From: Sphingosinicella sp. BN140058
Lineage (GTDB): Bacteria > Pseudomonadota > Alphaproteobacteria > Sphingomonadales > Sphingomonadaceae
DNA: 64,000 nt
Assembly: GCF_004135585.1 (NCBI RefSeq)
Contig: NZ_CP035502.1
Span: 283,486-347,485 of the forward strand
Direction: 5' to 3'
The translations under genes were made by a program, and so were the position numbers. The notes beneath the pieces are model-generated. The model was not told the origin of the DNA, ran no database searches, and saw only the letters and a program-made list of their open reading frames with translations. The stretch's first letter is position 1. The number at the start of each line of letters is the position of its first letter. Below, one piece after another: positions 1-8,672 of the stretch.

Positions 1-140
1 CGCGCGGCGAGGGCGCGGCGGGCTTCGTCGATGCGGCGAGCATCGTCGTCGGACACGGACACCGGCCTGTTGGTCGTAAGGGAGGCAAGGTCCGGATGCT
101 GTGAATGCGAGCAGCAATCGTCGCTATAGCAGATGTGCAT
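1..140 (-). CDS. Partial hypothetical protein (N-terminus only)
   Basis: A minus-strand reading frame starts with ATG at 140 after a GGAG six bases upstream and runs off the left edge of the window. It begins MHICYSDDCCSHSQHPDL, so it is Cys/His-rich, and becomes Asp/Arg/Ala-rich after about residue 30. It follows the Mrr-like gene by 17 bases in the same direction and is probably the next gene of that operon. No family can be named from 46 residues. Confidence 0.5.
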   Translation of the reverse strand, partial: MHICYSDDCCSHSQHPDLASLTTNRPVSVSDDDARRIDEARRALAA

Positions 141-157
141 GAGGTGCTCCGAGTGGA

Positions 158-703
158 TCAGGCTGCAATCGCCGCAGGAACGGGGTTGTCGAGCGACTCT
201 CCCTTGATGAGAGCGACGAGAGCCTGCCCCGACACGAACCGAACGTCGCCGGTGGCGTTGTCGCGCGACTTCCTGCCGGTTCGGCCGCAGTGAATGAATA
301 GGCCTGGTTGGCCGCGATGTGCGCAGACGCGACTGAAGTCTGCAACGTGCTTCGGATCAATGGATCGCGAGTAGCGCTTGGTTTGCACAAGGCACCAGGA
401 GCCATCGACGTGAATCTCACCGTCGACGCCACCGTCACAGGTGTAGCTATGGTTCCGCCGGACGGCGTGGCCCGCAGCGCTGGCCGCGTCGAGGACGAGC
501 TCTTCAACGGCGTGGGGGTTCATCTTGCGGAGGTAGGCGATGATCGCCCCGTCTGGCATGTCGCGAACGCGGTCGAGCGCGCGCTCAGATTGCCCACGAA
601 CTTTTCGATGGTAGGCGTTCGGCCGGAGCTTTTGCCAGATGCCAACCCAGATCGCGGCGATTGCCGTTATGCCGATCAGAAGAACGAGAATGCGAGGATC
701 CAC
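158..703 (-). CDS. Membrane-anchored Mrr-like restriction-endonuclease-fold protein
   Basis: The 181-residue protein has one N-terminal membrane segment (about residues 5-23) and then a cytoplasmic nuclease-like domain. Residues 60-112 follow the Mrr pattern: a conserved Glu near residue 68, Asp94 in the stretch GGVDGEI, and Gln107-Thr-Lys109, which form the D-(QxK) variant of the PD-(D/E)xK active site. Mrr-family domains cut DNA, often modified DNA. Membrane-tethered versions are common on plasmids but their role is not settled. The ATG at 703 lies three bases after the stop of the upstream gene, so the two are probably co-transcribed. The nuclease fold is well supported; activity is inferred. 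Confidence 0.75.
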   Translation of the reverse strand: MDPRILVLLIGITAIAAIWVGIWQKLRPNAYHRKVRGQSERALDRVRDMPDGAIIAYLRKMNPHAVEELVLDAASAAGHAVRRNHSYTCDGGVDGEIHVDGSWCLVQTKRYSRSIDPKHVADFSRVCAHRGQPGLFIHCGRTGRKSRDNATGDVRFVSGQALVALIKGESLDNPVPAAIAA

Positions 704-706
704 GAA

Positions 707-1159
707 TCATCCTTCAAAGTGGTGCGGTTCGGTCTCCGTGAGCGATTTCTCGATGTCGCGGCAGAGATCCTGAACGTCTATGTCTTGTAGAGGGAAATCC
801 CAGGCGAGGAACGCAAAGCCCTGCCCTGCCAAGCCATCGACCTCGTGCGGCGAGTGAGGATCGATCTTGAAGAAAGTCCCGACGTCGAGAGCGGCCGACG
901 TGTCCTGCGTATGGAGGATGGGATGACCGTCCGCGAGGATGACGACACCTACGGAATGGTGGGATCGGTCGGGAATGATGTGCGTATCGACATGCTCTTC
1001 AACGCGGCCCGCGACGAACCAGATGTCCGTTCCATACTGGAAGATTTCGTCTGGGCGGGCGGACGCGTGTTCCAGCACCGCTTCGCGAAGCGCTTCGGTC
1101 CAACGTGCGGGGACGGATACGCCGTTGGGGACAGTGATCGTGCCTGCGCTTGCGTGCAC
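707..1159 (-). CDS. Hypothetical protein, possibly cupin-like
   Basis: The start chosen is GTG at 1159, with AAAGGGA about ten bases upstream. The longer open frame to 1525 is only the shadow of the upstream gene. The product is 150 residues. Its middle has a His-x-Asp (HVDTH), then a glycine, then DPHSPHEV about 50 residues later, a spacing seen in cupin or double-stranded beta-helix metal sites. This is a weak structural hint, not a family assignment. The gene lies 14 bases downstream of the 181-residue unknown gene and three bases upstream of the Mrr-like gene. Confidence 0.6.
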   Translation of the reverse strand: MHASAGTITVPNGVSVPARWTEALREAVLEHASARPDEIFQYGTDIWFVAGRVEEHVDTHIIPDRSHHSVGVVILADGHPILHTQDTSAALDVGTFFKIDPHSPHEVDGLAGQGFAFLAWDFPLQDIDVQDLCRDIEKSLTETEPHHFEG

Positions 1160-1173
1160 CGGGGAGATCCCTT

Positions 1174-1719
1174 TCAGTCTGTCCTCGCCCGTAGCCGCCT
1201 GATCGCGAGCTCGTCGAGAATATCCGGAGCCTCCACCGCGATCAAAGTCTGATCTGAACGGAGGCAGTAATCGCCGAGCACCGCGGCAACGTCGCTTGCG
1301 AGGCGCCGATCGGAGTCGATGCCGAATACCACGATGATCTGATCGGGCCGGCGGGTGTCGAGGAGGCCGCGCAAGATCTCTTGCGCGGCCCGAGGGTCCT
1401 GATGCCAGTCTGAAATGATCAGAACACCGTCGTTCGACCCGTCGGAACGGACGCGTTTCAAGAACGCGATGGTGTCTTCGAGGATAGCAGCGTCGGGAGC
1501 GTCCGCGACGTCCGTGGGCAAACATTGTAGTTGAAAAAGACGTGCTGCCGCACGGATCGTCTCCAGGAGGCCAAGGCCAGGCTTCGAAACGCTTATGACG
1601 ATCGGGGCGTCGCTGCCATCGAGGACACGCTCACCAATAGCGCGCGTCAGGCCGCAGGCGAATTCGCATCGGAGCCGGCGTGCCGCGGCCGCGATTTCCC
1701 GGTAGCTTGGTTCAGGCAT
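1174..1719 (-). CDS. Hypothetical protein
   Basis: ATG at 1719 is preceded by GGAG six bases upstream, which favours it over the earlier in-frame ATG at 1818. The 181-residue product alternates short hydrophobic beta-like stretches (APIVISVSK, GVLIISDW, QIIVVFGID) with charged helices, as in an alpha/beta Rossmann-type fold. I recognise no catalytic motif and assign no function. It heads the minus-strand cluster running to the window edge and diverges from the small YdcH-like gene. Confidence 0.6.
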   Translation of the reverse strand: MPEPSYREIAAAARRLRCEFACGLTRAIGERVLDGSDAPIVISVSKPGLGLLETIRAAARLFQLQCLPTDVADAPDAAILEDTIAFLKRVRSDGSNDGVLIISDWHQDPRAAQEILRGLLDTRRPDQIIVVFGIDSDRRLASDVAAVLGDYCLRSDQTLIAVEAPDILDELAIRRLRARTD

Positions 1720-1846
1720 GGATGCTCCAATGGTCTGGCGAAGCGCCGGCGGGCCGCCTTTCCTTCTCGCCTTTTCGTCGAGAAACATGCTGACTTTGCA
1801 GGGATCTGGGCGCAGCATGACGACTCAAGCAAAGGAGAAGGCCAGT

Positions 1847-2002
1847 ATGCATTCACCTCACCAAGCTTCACTCCAGACCCGTCACGAGGCGCTTGATAGG
1901 AAGATCTCTGCGGAGGCGGGGCGGAGGGTTCCAGACCTGGCTGGGATCGCGACATTGAAGAAGCAGAAGCTGCGGTTGAAAGATCAGCTCCAGGGCCATT
2001 GA
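1847..2002 (+). CDS. YdcH family (DUF465) small protein
   Basis: A 51-residue protein with ATG at 1847 and AGGAG about ten bases upstream. It carries the whole DUF465 pattern: an N-terminal HxxLDRKI-like helix, a Glu/Arg/Pro-Asp turn (AEAGRRVPD) and the terminal helix LKKQKLRLKDQL. Members are short alpha-helical hairpins that are abundant in alphaproteobacteria, and their role is unknown. An in-frame ATG at 1817 would add ten residues but has a weaker ribosome site. A strong terminator hairpin follows, so this is a one-gene unit. Confidence 0.8.
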   Translation: MHSPHQASLQTRHEALDRKISAEAGRRVPDLAGIATLKKQKLRLKDQLQGH

Positions 2003-2023
2003 TCCAGAGGGACTGACATAGGA

Positions 2024-2062
2024 AGGGCCGGCGGCAGGGATGCCACCGGCCCTCTTTCTTTT
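2024..2062 (+). terminator. Rho-independent terminator after the YdcH-like gene
   Basis: An 11-bp stem, AGGGCCGGCGG paired with CCACCGGCCCT with one mismatch, is followed by CTTTCTTTT on the plus strand. It lies between two convergent genes. On the minus strand the same hairpin follows the chemotaxis receptor gene but with a weaker T tract, so it may act in both directions. Confidence 0.8.
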
Positions 2063-2079
2063 GTGCTCGGGGCGATGTC

Positions 2080-3912
2080 TCAGAATTCGTTCCAGTCGTC
2101 CACGGCCGTGGCGAGGTTCGATTGCAGAGCAAGAGCAGTATTGCCTCGCACCTGCGGACGGGGAGCGGCCTTGCTGGGCTTCACGGCCGCGACCGGCGCC
2201 GCGCCGGTTGTTCCGGTGTTGAACCGGCCAACCAGCCGGGTAAGTCCGGTGGCTTCGTCCGAGAGGCTCTTAGCCGCTGCGGTGCTTTCTTCGACCATCG
2301 CGGCGTTCTGCTGGGTCACCTTGTCCATCTCGGTAATGGCGGTGTTGACCTGAGCGAGAGCCGAGCTCTGCTGATCGGCAGCCATTGCGATCTGAGACAC
2401 GAGGCCGCTGATCTCGTCGACGGAACCAATGATGCGCCCGAGTGCCTTGCCGGCTTCGCCGACGAGACCGACACCATGGCCTACCTGTCGGGAGCTGCTC
2501 GAGATGAGGGCAGTAATCTCCTGCGCTGCATCGGCCGAGCGCTGAGCAAGTGCTCGCACTTCGTTGGCGACGACGGCGAAGGCACGGCCGGCTTCACCGG
2601 CGTGGGCTGCCTCGACTGAGGCGTTGAGGGCGAGCAGGTTGGTCTGGAAGGCGATCTTGTCGATCACCTCGATGATTTTGGTGATCTCCTGGGAGCTCTT
2701 CTCGATCTCGGCCATTGCCGTGACGGCGTCGGAGACGGTTTTGCTGCTGGCCTGTGCGTCCGCCTGGGTCGCCTGAACGAGCTTGTTCGCCTCGTTAGCG
2801 CCGGCAGCGCTGTTTTGGACCGTGGCGGTGATTTCCGTCATCGCGGCGGCTGTCTCCTCGAGACTAGCAGCTTGCTGCTCGGTGCGCCTCGAAAGATCTT
2901 CCGAGGCGTCGCTTATCTCGCCAGAGCCGCCGTGGATGTTGGTCGTCGCGCGCGAGATACCAGCCATAGCCTCCTTCAGCTCGCGTACGGCCGCGTTGAA
3001 ATCGATCTTCAGCTTCTCAAACTCGGGCGGGAACGCGACCGCCATCTCATAGGTGAGATCGCCGGCGGCAAGCGCCGAAAGGCCCTCGGCGAGCGCAGTG
3101 GTAACGCGTTCCTGAACTGCAGCCGCCTCGGCTGCTCGGACCCGTTCTTTCTCGACCACTGAGGAGCGGAAGGTGTCCACGGCTCGTGCGATGCCGCCGA
3201 TCTCGTCCTTGAGGTCAAGGTTAGGCACGGGTGCCTCGGGATTTTTAGACAGGTCTCCGATCGACTTCGCCAGCCCATTGATGGGTTGGACCACCTTGCG
3301 GGTCACCACGAAGAACGATGCGCCGATCGCGCCGATGCCCATGAGAGCGAACAGCATGCCAATGGTCATGTATATGTCGTTGCTGGCGCCGCTCGCTTTG
3401 ACTTCGGTGCCGGCGGCCTCGATGTTGAACTTGGTCAGGGCGCCGACCGCATCCGAGATCGGCTCGACGGCGCGAGCGGTCTCGCTCTCCCAGCCATTGA
3501 GTTCCTCCAGGTTGCCGCTCGCGAGGATCCGCTCCAGCTGATCGAGATCCCGCTTGCCGTCAGCCAAGGCTTTTGTGCCCGCCTCGGCAAGGGCGAGCTC
3601 GCGCTCGTCCATTGGAGTCGCGAGGTAGCGCTTATAGGCGGCCTTTCCTCGGATGCGGCTGTCGTGCACTGACTTCAGGCCATCGGCAAAGGACATGTCA
3701 TCGTTGCGAACCTTATGACCAACCTCGACGACGCCGAGAGCGTAGGCATCCTGCGTCTCCTTGAGGTCGTTCAGCGCGACGACGCGGGCTTCCATGAGGT
3801 TCTCGAAGGCCGCGTCGTTGGATCGGCTGGAGAAGAAGCTAAGGGCAGCCATCATAAGGATAGCCCCGGCAAGGAAGCCGAGGCACGACAAAAGCTTGGT
3901 GCGAAGAGTCAT
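2080..3912 (-). CDS. Methyl-accepting chemotaxis protein
   Basis: A 610-residue receptor beginning [10 protein letters not shown]1 is about residues 7-27 and is followed by a helical periplasmic four-helix-type sensor of about 155 residues. TM2 is about residues 184-206 and leads into a HAMP segment, a second HAMP-like unit ([11 protein letters not shown]) and a long coiled-coil signalling domain. The signalling tip is unmistakable: [20 protein letters not shown] and [19 protein letters not shown]. The protein ends in an aromatic acidic tail, DDWNEF, which could be a tether for adaptation enzymes. In-frame ATGs up to 3978 are possible starts and no strong ribosome site decides between them. 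It stands alone with no che genes nearby, so it would have to work with host chemotaxis proteins. Confidence 0.93.
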   Translation of the reverse strand: MTLRTKLLSCLGFLAGAILMMAALSFFSSRSNDAAFENLMEARVVALNDLKETQDAYALGVVEVGHKVRNDDMSFADGLKSVHDSRIRGKAAYKRYLATPMDERELALAEAGTKALADGKRDLDQLERILASGNLEELNGWESETARAVEPISDAVGALTKFNIEAAGTEVKASGASNDIYMTIGMLFALMGIGAIGASFFVVTRKVVQPINGLAKSIGDLSKNPEAPVPNLDLKDEIGGIARAVDTFRSSVVEKERVRAAEAAAVQERVTTALAEGLSALAAGDLTYEMAVAFPPEFEKLKIDFNAAVRELKEAMAGISRATTNIHGGSGEISDASEDLSRRTEQQAASLEETAAAMTEITATVQNSAAGANEANKLVQATQADAQASSKTVSDAVTAMAEIEKSSQEITKIIEVIDKIAFQTNLLALNASVEAAHAGEAGRAFAVVANEVRALAQRSADAAQEITALISSSSRQVGHGVGLVGEAGKALGRIIGSVDEISGLVSQIAMAADQQSSALAQVNTAITEMDKVTQQNAAMVEESTAAAKSLSDEATGLTRLVGRFNTGTTGAAPVAAVKPSKAAPRPQVRGNTALALQSNLATAVDDWNEF

Positions 3913-4049
3913 CGCGGATGCGTCTTTCTGCTGTTTGCTAAGCCGCTGACGGCCGAGTATCAGAAAGATCATAGACACGGATCAGCGCGAGAACCGCCGG
4001 AATATGGAAATATGCCGTGCTCCCGAGGGGATGCCGACGCGCGGAGTGC

Positions 4050-4610
4050 TCATCTGGGAAACCGCAGGAAGATTCGGTCCGGCCGGAACACGACATAGCT
4101 GTCCTCTGCGGCTTGCCGGATTCGGGCGAGGCGGCGGCCGGCTGCGTGGAGTTGTTGCTGGAGCGCGAGCCACTGGGAGCTTTGATAGGGGTGGAGCCCC
4201 ATTGCCGTCCTGATTTGCTGCTCTTCGTGGGCGGCGTCGGAAAGCCCGGGCCCTTCGCCGCGGTTGGGGTAAACTAACCCATCGTAGCCGCAGGCAAGGA
4301 GATGATTCCGGATCTGCGCGTGCGTGGGTTTCTCTCGAAGATCATCCAGACCAGGGATGTTCGCGATATAGAGCTCGTCCATGACCCGATCGGGCGGCCA
4401 GGTGCCTAGGTCGTCGATCCGCAGGGGGTTGCTCAAATCAAGGAGGACCGGGATCGTGGCAGCCGCCTCGATGGGCTTGCCTTGCAGCAGCTTCCAGTTG
4501 AAGCGATCAGCTGCTTGAGCACGGGTGCCGAAATGGATGCCCATGTCGCGCCGGGCGATGCGGAAGCGGGAGAAGCCCGCTTTCGTGGTAAGATGATAGG
4601 CCTCGATCAT
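4050..4610 (-). CDS. ADP-ribosyltransferase-like protein (ART-PolyVal type)
   Basis: A 186-residue protein. The order of motifs resembles the ADP-ribosyltransferase-like domains found in phage and plasmid polyvalent proteins: an early YHLTTKAGFSRF, then GIHFGTRAQAADRF, a beta stretch ending in NPLRIDD, then GYDGLVYPNRGEG, and a C-terminal SYVVFRPDRIF. This corresponds to the H-x-T, G-x-HFG and GYDG-xxY-xN signatures of that fold. The match is by eye and the catalytic residues are not certain. It sits 54 bases downstream of the papain-like gene on the same strand, suggesting one transcript. Substrate unknown; it could modify host proteins or nucleic acids early after plasmid entry. Confidence 0.55.
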   Translation of the reverse strand: MIEAYHLTTKAGFSRFRIARRDMGIHFGTRAQAADRFNWKLLQGKPIEAAATIPVLLDLSNPLRIDDLGTWPPDRVMDELYIANIPGLDDLREKPTHAQIRNHLLACGYDGLVYPNRGEGPGLSDAAHEEQQIRTAMGLHPYQSSQWLALQQQLHAAGRRLARIRQAAEDSYVVFRPDRIFLRFPR

Positions 4611-4664
4611 GTCATTCGGCTCGACCCGATCGGTGTGGCTCGGAGGATGCAGAGAGGTACGACA

Positions 4665-5342
4665 TCAAGCGGCGTGCGCGAGCGCGGGGCGTGCGGCGCG
4701 ATATCGAGCTATCCCGACCGCGTCCAAGGCGCCGGTCAGCGCGGCAATGGGCCAGGCGATCCTTGCGGCCGCGGCGATCTCCGTTTGACTATGCTTGCAC
4801 ATCTGGAGGCGTTGGAGACGCGCCGCGGTGATGATGTCTGTCGTACCGTCGTCGGTGCACCCACCATTCTGGCGCCAGCGCAAGCTCCACTCCGAGGCAC
4901 TGTGAGCCCCTTCTATATCGTAGACGGTCTCCTGGCTGTAGACGCCTGCGTGGACAAGGGAGTGGAGGCGAACGCGCCGACCTTTGTCGTCCTTCGGATC
5001 CGTGACGGCGTAGAGGTCTCCGCCGGCGATGCCTTGGAAAGCAACCGCAAAGACATCGCAATTTCCGGCCGTGTAGATTTGGCTGAAGGTCGATCCGTAC
5101 GATCCATCGGGAGACGGAAGCGCAATGAGCGCGTCGATGAAACTCCCGAGGTCGCAGATGTGGGAGCAATCCAGTCGGTTTATCCTGGAGTGACCCTGCA
5201 TAAGGTCCACGGTGGAGCCGGTACCGTGACAGGCCAGCCATTGGCTGAGGCGGTCTTCGTCATCGATGGCAGCGGCTGGGCCGGCATCGTCGTTTGCTCG
5301 GAGCCAGAAGGGGTCGAGGGAGGTCTTTGCTCGAGCGGACAT
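4665..5342 (-). CDS. Hypothetical protein with papain/NlpC-like Cys-His-Asp arrangement
   Basis: The 225-residue product has a central stretch resembling the active site of small papain-fold enzymes. This is GNCDVFAVAFQGIAGG with Cys95 at the start of a helix, then RLHSLVHAG with His127 and His131, then VYDIEGAHS with Asp142. The C-helix, H-strand and D-strand order is typical of peptidases, amidases and transglutaminase-like enzymes. I cannot name a family. It precedes the ADP-ribosyltransferase-like gene on the same strand, and the pair may be effector or entry functions. The C-terminal 50 residues are Ala-rich and helical. Confidence 0.55.
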   Translation of the reverse strand: MSARAKTSLDPFWLRANDDAGPAAAIDDEDRLSQWLACHGTGSTVDLMQGHSRINRLDCSHICDLGSFIDALIALPSPDGSYGSTFSQIYTAGNCDVFAVAFQGIAGGDLYAVTDPKDDKGRRVRLHSLVHAGVYSQETVYDIEGAHSASEWSLRWRQNGGCTDDGTTDIITAARLQRLQMCKHSQTEIAAAARIAWPIAALTGALDAVGIARYRAARPALAHAA

Positions 5343-5403
5343 AGAGCTTTCTTCCGGATTGTGGATCTAGACTGCAGATCCCCATCCTTGCGCACGGCCC
5401 CTG

Positions 5404-6687
5404 TCAGGCGGCGAGTTCGACTCGGTTCCGGCCGGCGCGTTTCGCTGCGTAGAGAGCCGCATCCGCCCGCTTGAAGAAAGTGTCCACGGTATCGGATTCC
5501 GGTTGAAAGCCCGCGACCCCGATACTGGCTGTGATGGGGATCGAGAGATCGCCATGGATAACTGGCATGGCGGCGATTGCCAACTTGATGCGTTGGGCAG
5601 CGTCAACCGCACCCGATCGAGCCGTAGCCGGGAGGATCACTACGAACTCCTCGCCGCCCGTGCGGGCAAGACCGTCCACTTCGCGGATGGCAGCTGAGAT
5701 GCGCCGACAAGCCTCCTGCAGGACCACGTCGCCGACGTCGTGCCCGTATTTGTCATTCACGAGCTTGAAGTGGTCGAGGTCGACGGCAAGCAGCGAGAGC
5801 GGCTGGCTGTAGCGCTTGGCGCGCTCGGTCTCGCTTTCGATCATCTCGTCGAAGGCGCGGCGGTTCAAGGCTCCCGTCAACGCGTCATGCGTGGCCATGT
5901 TCTGGAATTTGCGCTGGAGCGTGATGTCCGTGAACGTCCAAAGACGTCCCGAGAAGTCGTCGTTTGCAATGGAGCGACGCTCGACCTTGTAGGCGCGGCC
6001 GTTGTGCACCGTCTCCAGGCTGACGGTGGCCGAGGGGTCTCTCATAAGGGATCGTTGCGCATCGACATTGCCTTGCGCGTTGATCAGTCGAGCCATCGCG
6101 GTGGCGAGTTCCGCGCTTGTCGGCTGTCCCGAGTTGAGGCCGAGGAGGAGCTTGGCCCCGTCGTTCGTGATGATCTCCCCGTCGTGGTCAGCGAAGACGA
6201 TCGGGAGTGGCAATTGCTGGATCAGCGCATCAATTTTGCGCGAGTGTTCGGCCTGGCGAACGGTTGCTGCTCCTGCGTCGAGAAGGAGAGATATGATCTC
6301 GCCCGCCCATGCCAAACGGTCGAGATCTGGAGGGACCGAGCCGATGGTTGCGGCCAGGACATGTGCGGAATGACGGGGCACGGGTGCCGCGGCGGCAAAG
6401 GTGGGTCGGCCGCGACATGCTACCGTCCACGCGACCGGGAGTCGCAGCTTCTCAGTCGGGAGGAGGACGGGTTCGTCCGCGAGGAGCTGAGGAGGGACGC
6501 GAAGCTCGGTCCCGACTAGTCCGGCGCCCGGGGTGCAGTCCTCAACGCGGACAGTATCGTGGGAAAGCGATGTCGTGAGGACGACAAGACTGCCCGCGAG
6601 AGCTTCCTGGACAAGGCTCAGAAGGCCGCCGATGGACGCGAGGGCACGAGACCCCTTCGGCGCTGAAAATTCAACTGAGGTGGGCAT
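5404..6687 (-). CDS. Diguanylate cyclase (GAF-like/PAS-GGDEF)
   Basis: ATG at 6687 lies inside the end of the upstream hydrolase gene, giving a 17-base overlap, and is taken as the start. The 427-residue protein has a GAF-like N-terminal region (about 20-140), a PAS domain (about 150-260, with FADHDGEIITNDGAKLLLGL) and a GGDEF domain. The domain starts at THDALTGALNRRAF and carries the intact active-site loop GGEEF (344-348). An RxxD inhibitory site (REVD, 335-338) precedes it, so c-di-GMP feedback inhibition is expected. There is no EAL domain. It should make c-di-GMP in response to whatever the sensory domains or the coupled RsbQ-like hydrolase supply. Confidence 0.9.
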   Translation of the reverse strand: MPTSVEFSAPKGSRALASIGGLLSLVQEALAGSLVVLTTSLSHDTVRVEDCTPGAGLVGTELRVPPQLLADEPVLLPTEKLRLPVAWTVACRGRPTFAAAAPVPRHSAHVLAATIGSVPPDLDRLAWAGEIISLLLDAGAATVRQAEHSRKIDALIQQLPLPIVFADHDGEIITNDGAKLLLGLNSGQPTSAELATAMARLINAQGNVDAQRSLMRDPSATVSLETVHNGRAYKVERRSIANDDFSGRLWTFTDITLQRKFQNMATHDALTGALNRRAFDEMIESETERAKRYSQPLSLLAVDLDHFKLVNDKYGHDVGDVVLQEACRRISAAIREVDGLARTGGEEFVVILPATARSGAVDAAQRIKLAIAAMPVIHGDLSIPITASIGVAGFQPESDTVDTFFKRADAALYAAKRAGRNRVELAA

Positions 6688-7507
6688 TGAGGACCTTGGT
6701 GACTTCGTCGGGAGCCGAGAGGTGCGGGAGGTGGCCGGCGCCGTTGAACCAGGCCAACGAGCTGCCTGAGATGTGTTCGGCGAGGTAGTGCCCGACCTGC
6801 TCCGGTACAGCGACGTCACCGCGCGACTGAACGACCAGCGTCGGGACCGACACGAGGTGAAGAAATTCGCGAAGGTCAGATTGGAAGATCATGCGGGCAA
6901 TATGCGCGGTGACGTCCGGGCGCATCGACAGCAGTCCGTCCGCGAAGTCGAGGACGGCGCTGGGTGTATCGGCGCCAACCACCATGGGGGCGAAGCCCGC
7001 GACCCACAGCTGGTAGTTGTCGTCCATCGCGCGGAACAGGGCGTCGAGGTCGCTTTGCTCGAAGCCGCCGGTGTAAGCTCGGTCGTTCAAATAGCGAGGC
7101 GACGCATTGAGCAGGATGAGACGATCGAAAAGCGATGGCGCCTCTATCGATGCCAGAGCCCCGATCATCCCGGAGACCGAGTGCCCGACGTAGGTGCAGC
7201 GATCGATACCGAGCTCGTCAAGAAGCGCCAGCAGATCGTCCGCGTAAGCGGCGATCGACGAGTAGCGATCCGGGCTGAAGTCATCAGGCAGCAGAGGGCC
7301 GGCGCCGGGCAGGTCGAACGTGACTGCGGTGTAGAGATCAGGTAGGTCGGGAATGACCTTCGACCAAGAGCTCTGATCGGTTCCGAGCCCGTGGGAAAAG
7401 ACCAGGATCTTTGGTCCCGCTCCGAAGGTCTTGACCCTGTGGCGATGGGCCAGCGGCCCGGTGAGATTCAGGGCCTGCTCGGAGAGCAATTGTTGAGAGA
7501 ATGACAT
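6671..7507 (-). CDS. Alpha/beta hydrolase, RsbQ/KAI2-like
   Basis: A 278-residue single-domain alpha/beta hydrolase. The oxyanion HG is at 39-40, the nucleophile Ser110 lies in GHSVSG, Asp231 in SRGDVAVP and His259 in GAGHLPH, so the triad is complete. The GHSVSGMIG elbow, the SPRYLND stretch and the GHLPHLSAPDEV end are typical of the RsbQ/KAI2 family, whose members hydrolyse small ligands and signal through a partner. Its 3' end overlaps the PAS-GGDEF gene by 17 bases, so the two are translationally coupled. In Bacillus, RsbQ works with the PAS phosphatase RsbP. A cyclase output here is a reasonable inference. About 220 bases without a gene lie upstream (7508-7725) and should hold the promoter. 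Confidence 0.88.
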   Translation of the reverse strand: MSFSQQLLSEQALNLTGPLAHRHRVKTFGAGPKILVFSHGLGTDQSSWSKVIPDLPDLYTAVTFDLPGAGPLLPDDFSPDRYSSIAAYADDLLALLDELGIDRCTYVGHSVSGMIGALASIEAPSLFDRLILLNASPRYLNDRAYTGGFEQSDLDALFRAMDDNYQLWVAGFAPMVVGADTPSAVLDFADGLLSMRPDVTAHIARMIFQSDLREFLHLVSVPTLVVQSRGDVAVPEQVGHYLAEHISGSSLAWFNGAGHLPHLSAPDEVTKVLNAHLS

Positions 7508-7725
7508 TCGCTATCTCGATCGGTTCGCTGGCAAGCCGCGTGGCTGCGCGGCACGAGCGGGTGGCGCTCAGGAAAACATGCGGCTTGGCCTCTCCACGCC
7601 AGCTAGTGGCCGCATCTTCGTTAACGTCTCGCCAAGGCGCAGGTCCGGAAAGATCCCAAGAAGGCGTGGCCTAGCGCCTGCGGTTGGTGCGCTTCTGCTT
7701 CGGTCGACTCCTGTGATCGGCCGCC

Positions 7726-8037
7726 TCAGGCCGCGGTTCCAGCCGCGCGGTCCCGCTCGGAGATGTCCTCGACCTGGCAGGGGGCGAGATGAATTGGATG
7801 GCCGGATTGAATGAGGTCGCCATCCCACTTCTCGATGGTGTCGAGCTTCGCAAGAACGTGGACTCGGGGTCCCGGCTCGGTGCGGAAGCTGAAGACGTTG
7901 TAACCGACGATCCGGGCGATGCGTCCGACGTCGATGCGGGTCCAATTCGACGTCTTCTCGCTTTGGATGATGCGGATCGGGGCGCCGATCGGCGGCAGGT
8001 AGCGGATGCTTTGCTGTTGATCAGGCTGCAGCGGCAT
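7726..8037 (-). CDS. Hypothetical protein
   Basis: A 103-residue protein whose ATG at 8037 overlaps the end of the preceding gene by 17 bases, indicating translational coupling. It is beta-rich: strands such as RYLPPIGAPIRIIQSEKTSNW, VGYNVFSFRTEPG and RVHVLAKLDTIEKW alternate with turns. No family was recognised. The longer frames that overlap it to 8213 and 8442 are shadows. Confidence 0.6.
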   Translation of the reverse strand: MPLQPDQQQSIRYLPPIGAPIRIIQSEKTSNWTRIDVGRIARIVGYNVFSFRTEPGPRVHVLAKLDTIEKWDGDLIQSGHPIHLAPCQVEDISERDRAAGTAA

Positions 8038-8641
8038 GGTCGGCCGGCGTTGCGAGGGCTTCGCTGGAAGCGGTTCGCTCTTTGACCCGCGGAAGATCGA
8101 CTCCGCTCGGGTCCCATTCCACCCGGGTTGCAAGCCAAGCCGGGCACCACTCCCAATCGAAACTGTCGTCGAAGGTGCCGCTTTCGTGGGCAGCGCTCCA
8201 CTCGAGGTCGCACCGCTCGGCGAAGGCCTGCACGGCGTCTCGGAGCGCGCAGGCGCCGTGATTGTGCGAGGCTGCCAATATGAGCGCGCGTATTGCCGAT
8301 GGAGCGCCGCTATGGCCGCTGATGACCTTGAGAACCTCTTCCCAGAGGCACATGGCGGCGCTGGCGATCTCGCCATCGACGTCCAGCATGGCCGCGATCC
8401 GCCTGCGGAAGGGTTCGGCGTCCGCTTGCCTTTCGAAATCAACGATGGCGTGTTCCTGGCGCGCTTCCGTAGAGCGTTCGGTTACGAGGACGGCGAAGTG
8501 GTGGGCGGCGGGATCGCCGGCGGCCAGCTCCTCCCCACGATCACCGATTGCGACGATGCGCAGGGACCGCCGGTCGTAGACCTTGGGGTAGTGCAGCAGC
8601 TCGAGCGCCGCTGGATAGCGGCGAAGGGGTACGTGGGTCAT
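8021..8641 (-). CDS. Hypothetical protein
   Basis: A 206-residue protein with ATG at 8641 and GGAG eight bases upstream. It contains two Trp-rich stretches (AAMCLWEEVLKVI and DDSFDWEWCPAWLATRVEWD) and is mostly helical. It is part of the minus-strand run of plasmid orphan genes and is coupled to the next gene by an overlap. No function can be assigned. Confidence 0.6.
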   Translation of the reverse strand: MTHVPLRRYPAALELLHYPKVYDRRSLRIVAIGDRGEELAAGDPAAHHFAVLVTERSTEARQEHAIVDFERQADAEPFRRRIAAMLDVDGEIASAAMCLWEEVLKVISGHSGAPSAIRALILAASHNHGACALRDAVQAFAERCDLEWSAAHESGTFDDSFDWEWCPAWLATRVEWDPSGVDLPRVKERTASSEALATPADHAAAA

Positions 8642-8672
8642 GTTGTCTCCGGGTGAGGGGCTTCGTCACCAA

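Noticed and set aside
707..1525. Full-length minus-strand frame of 272 residues
   Set aside because: Its first 120 residues are the Arg-rich shadow of the upstream gene; GTG at 1159 with AAAGGGA is the better start.
4482..5474. Plus-strand open frame of 330 residues opposite the papain-like gene
   Set aside because: Val/Gly/Arg-rich shadow without a ribosome site. The minus-strand frame has better composition and a catalytic-like pattern.
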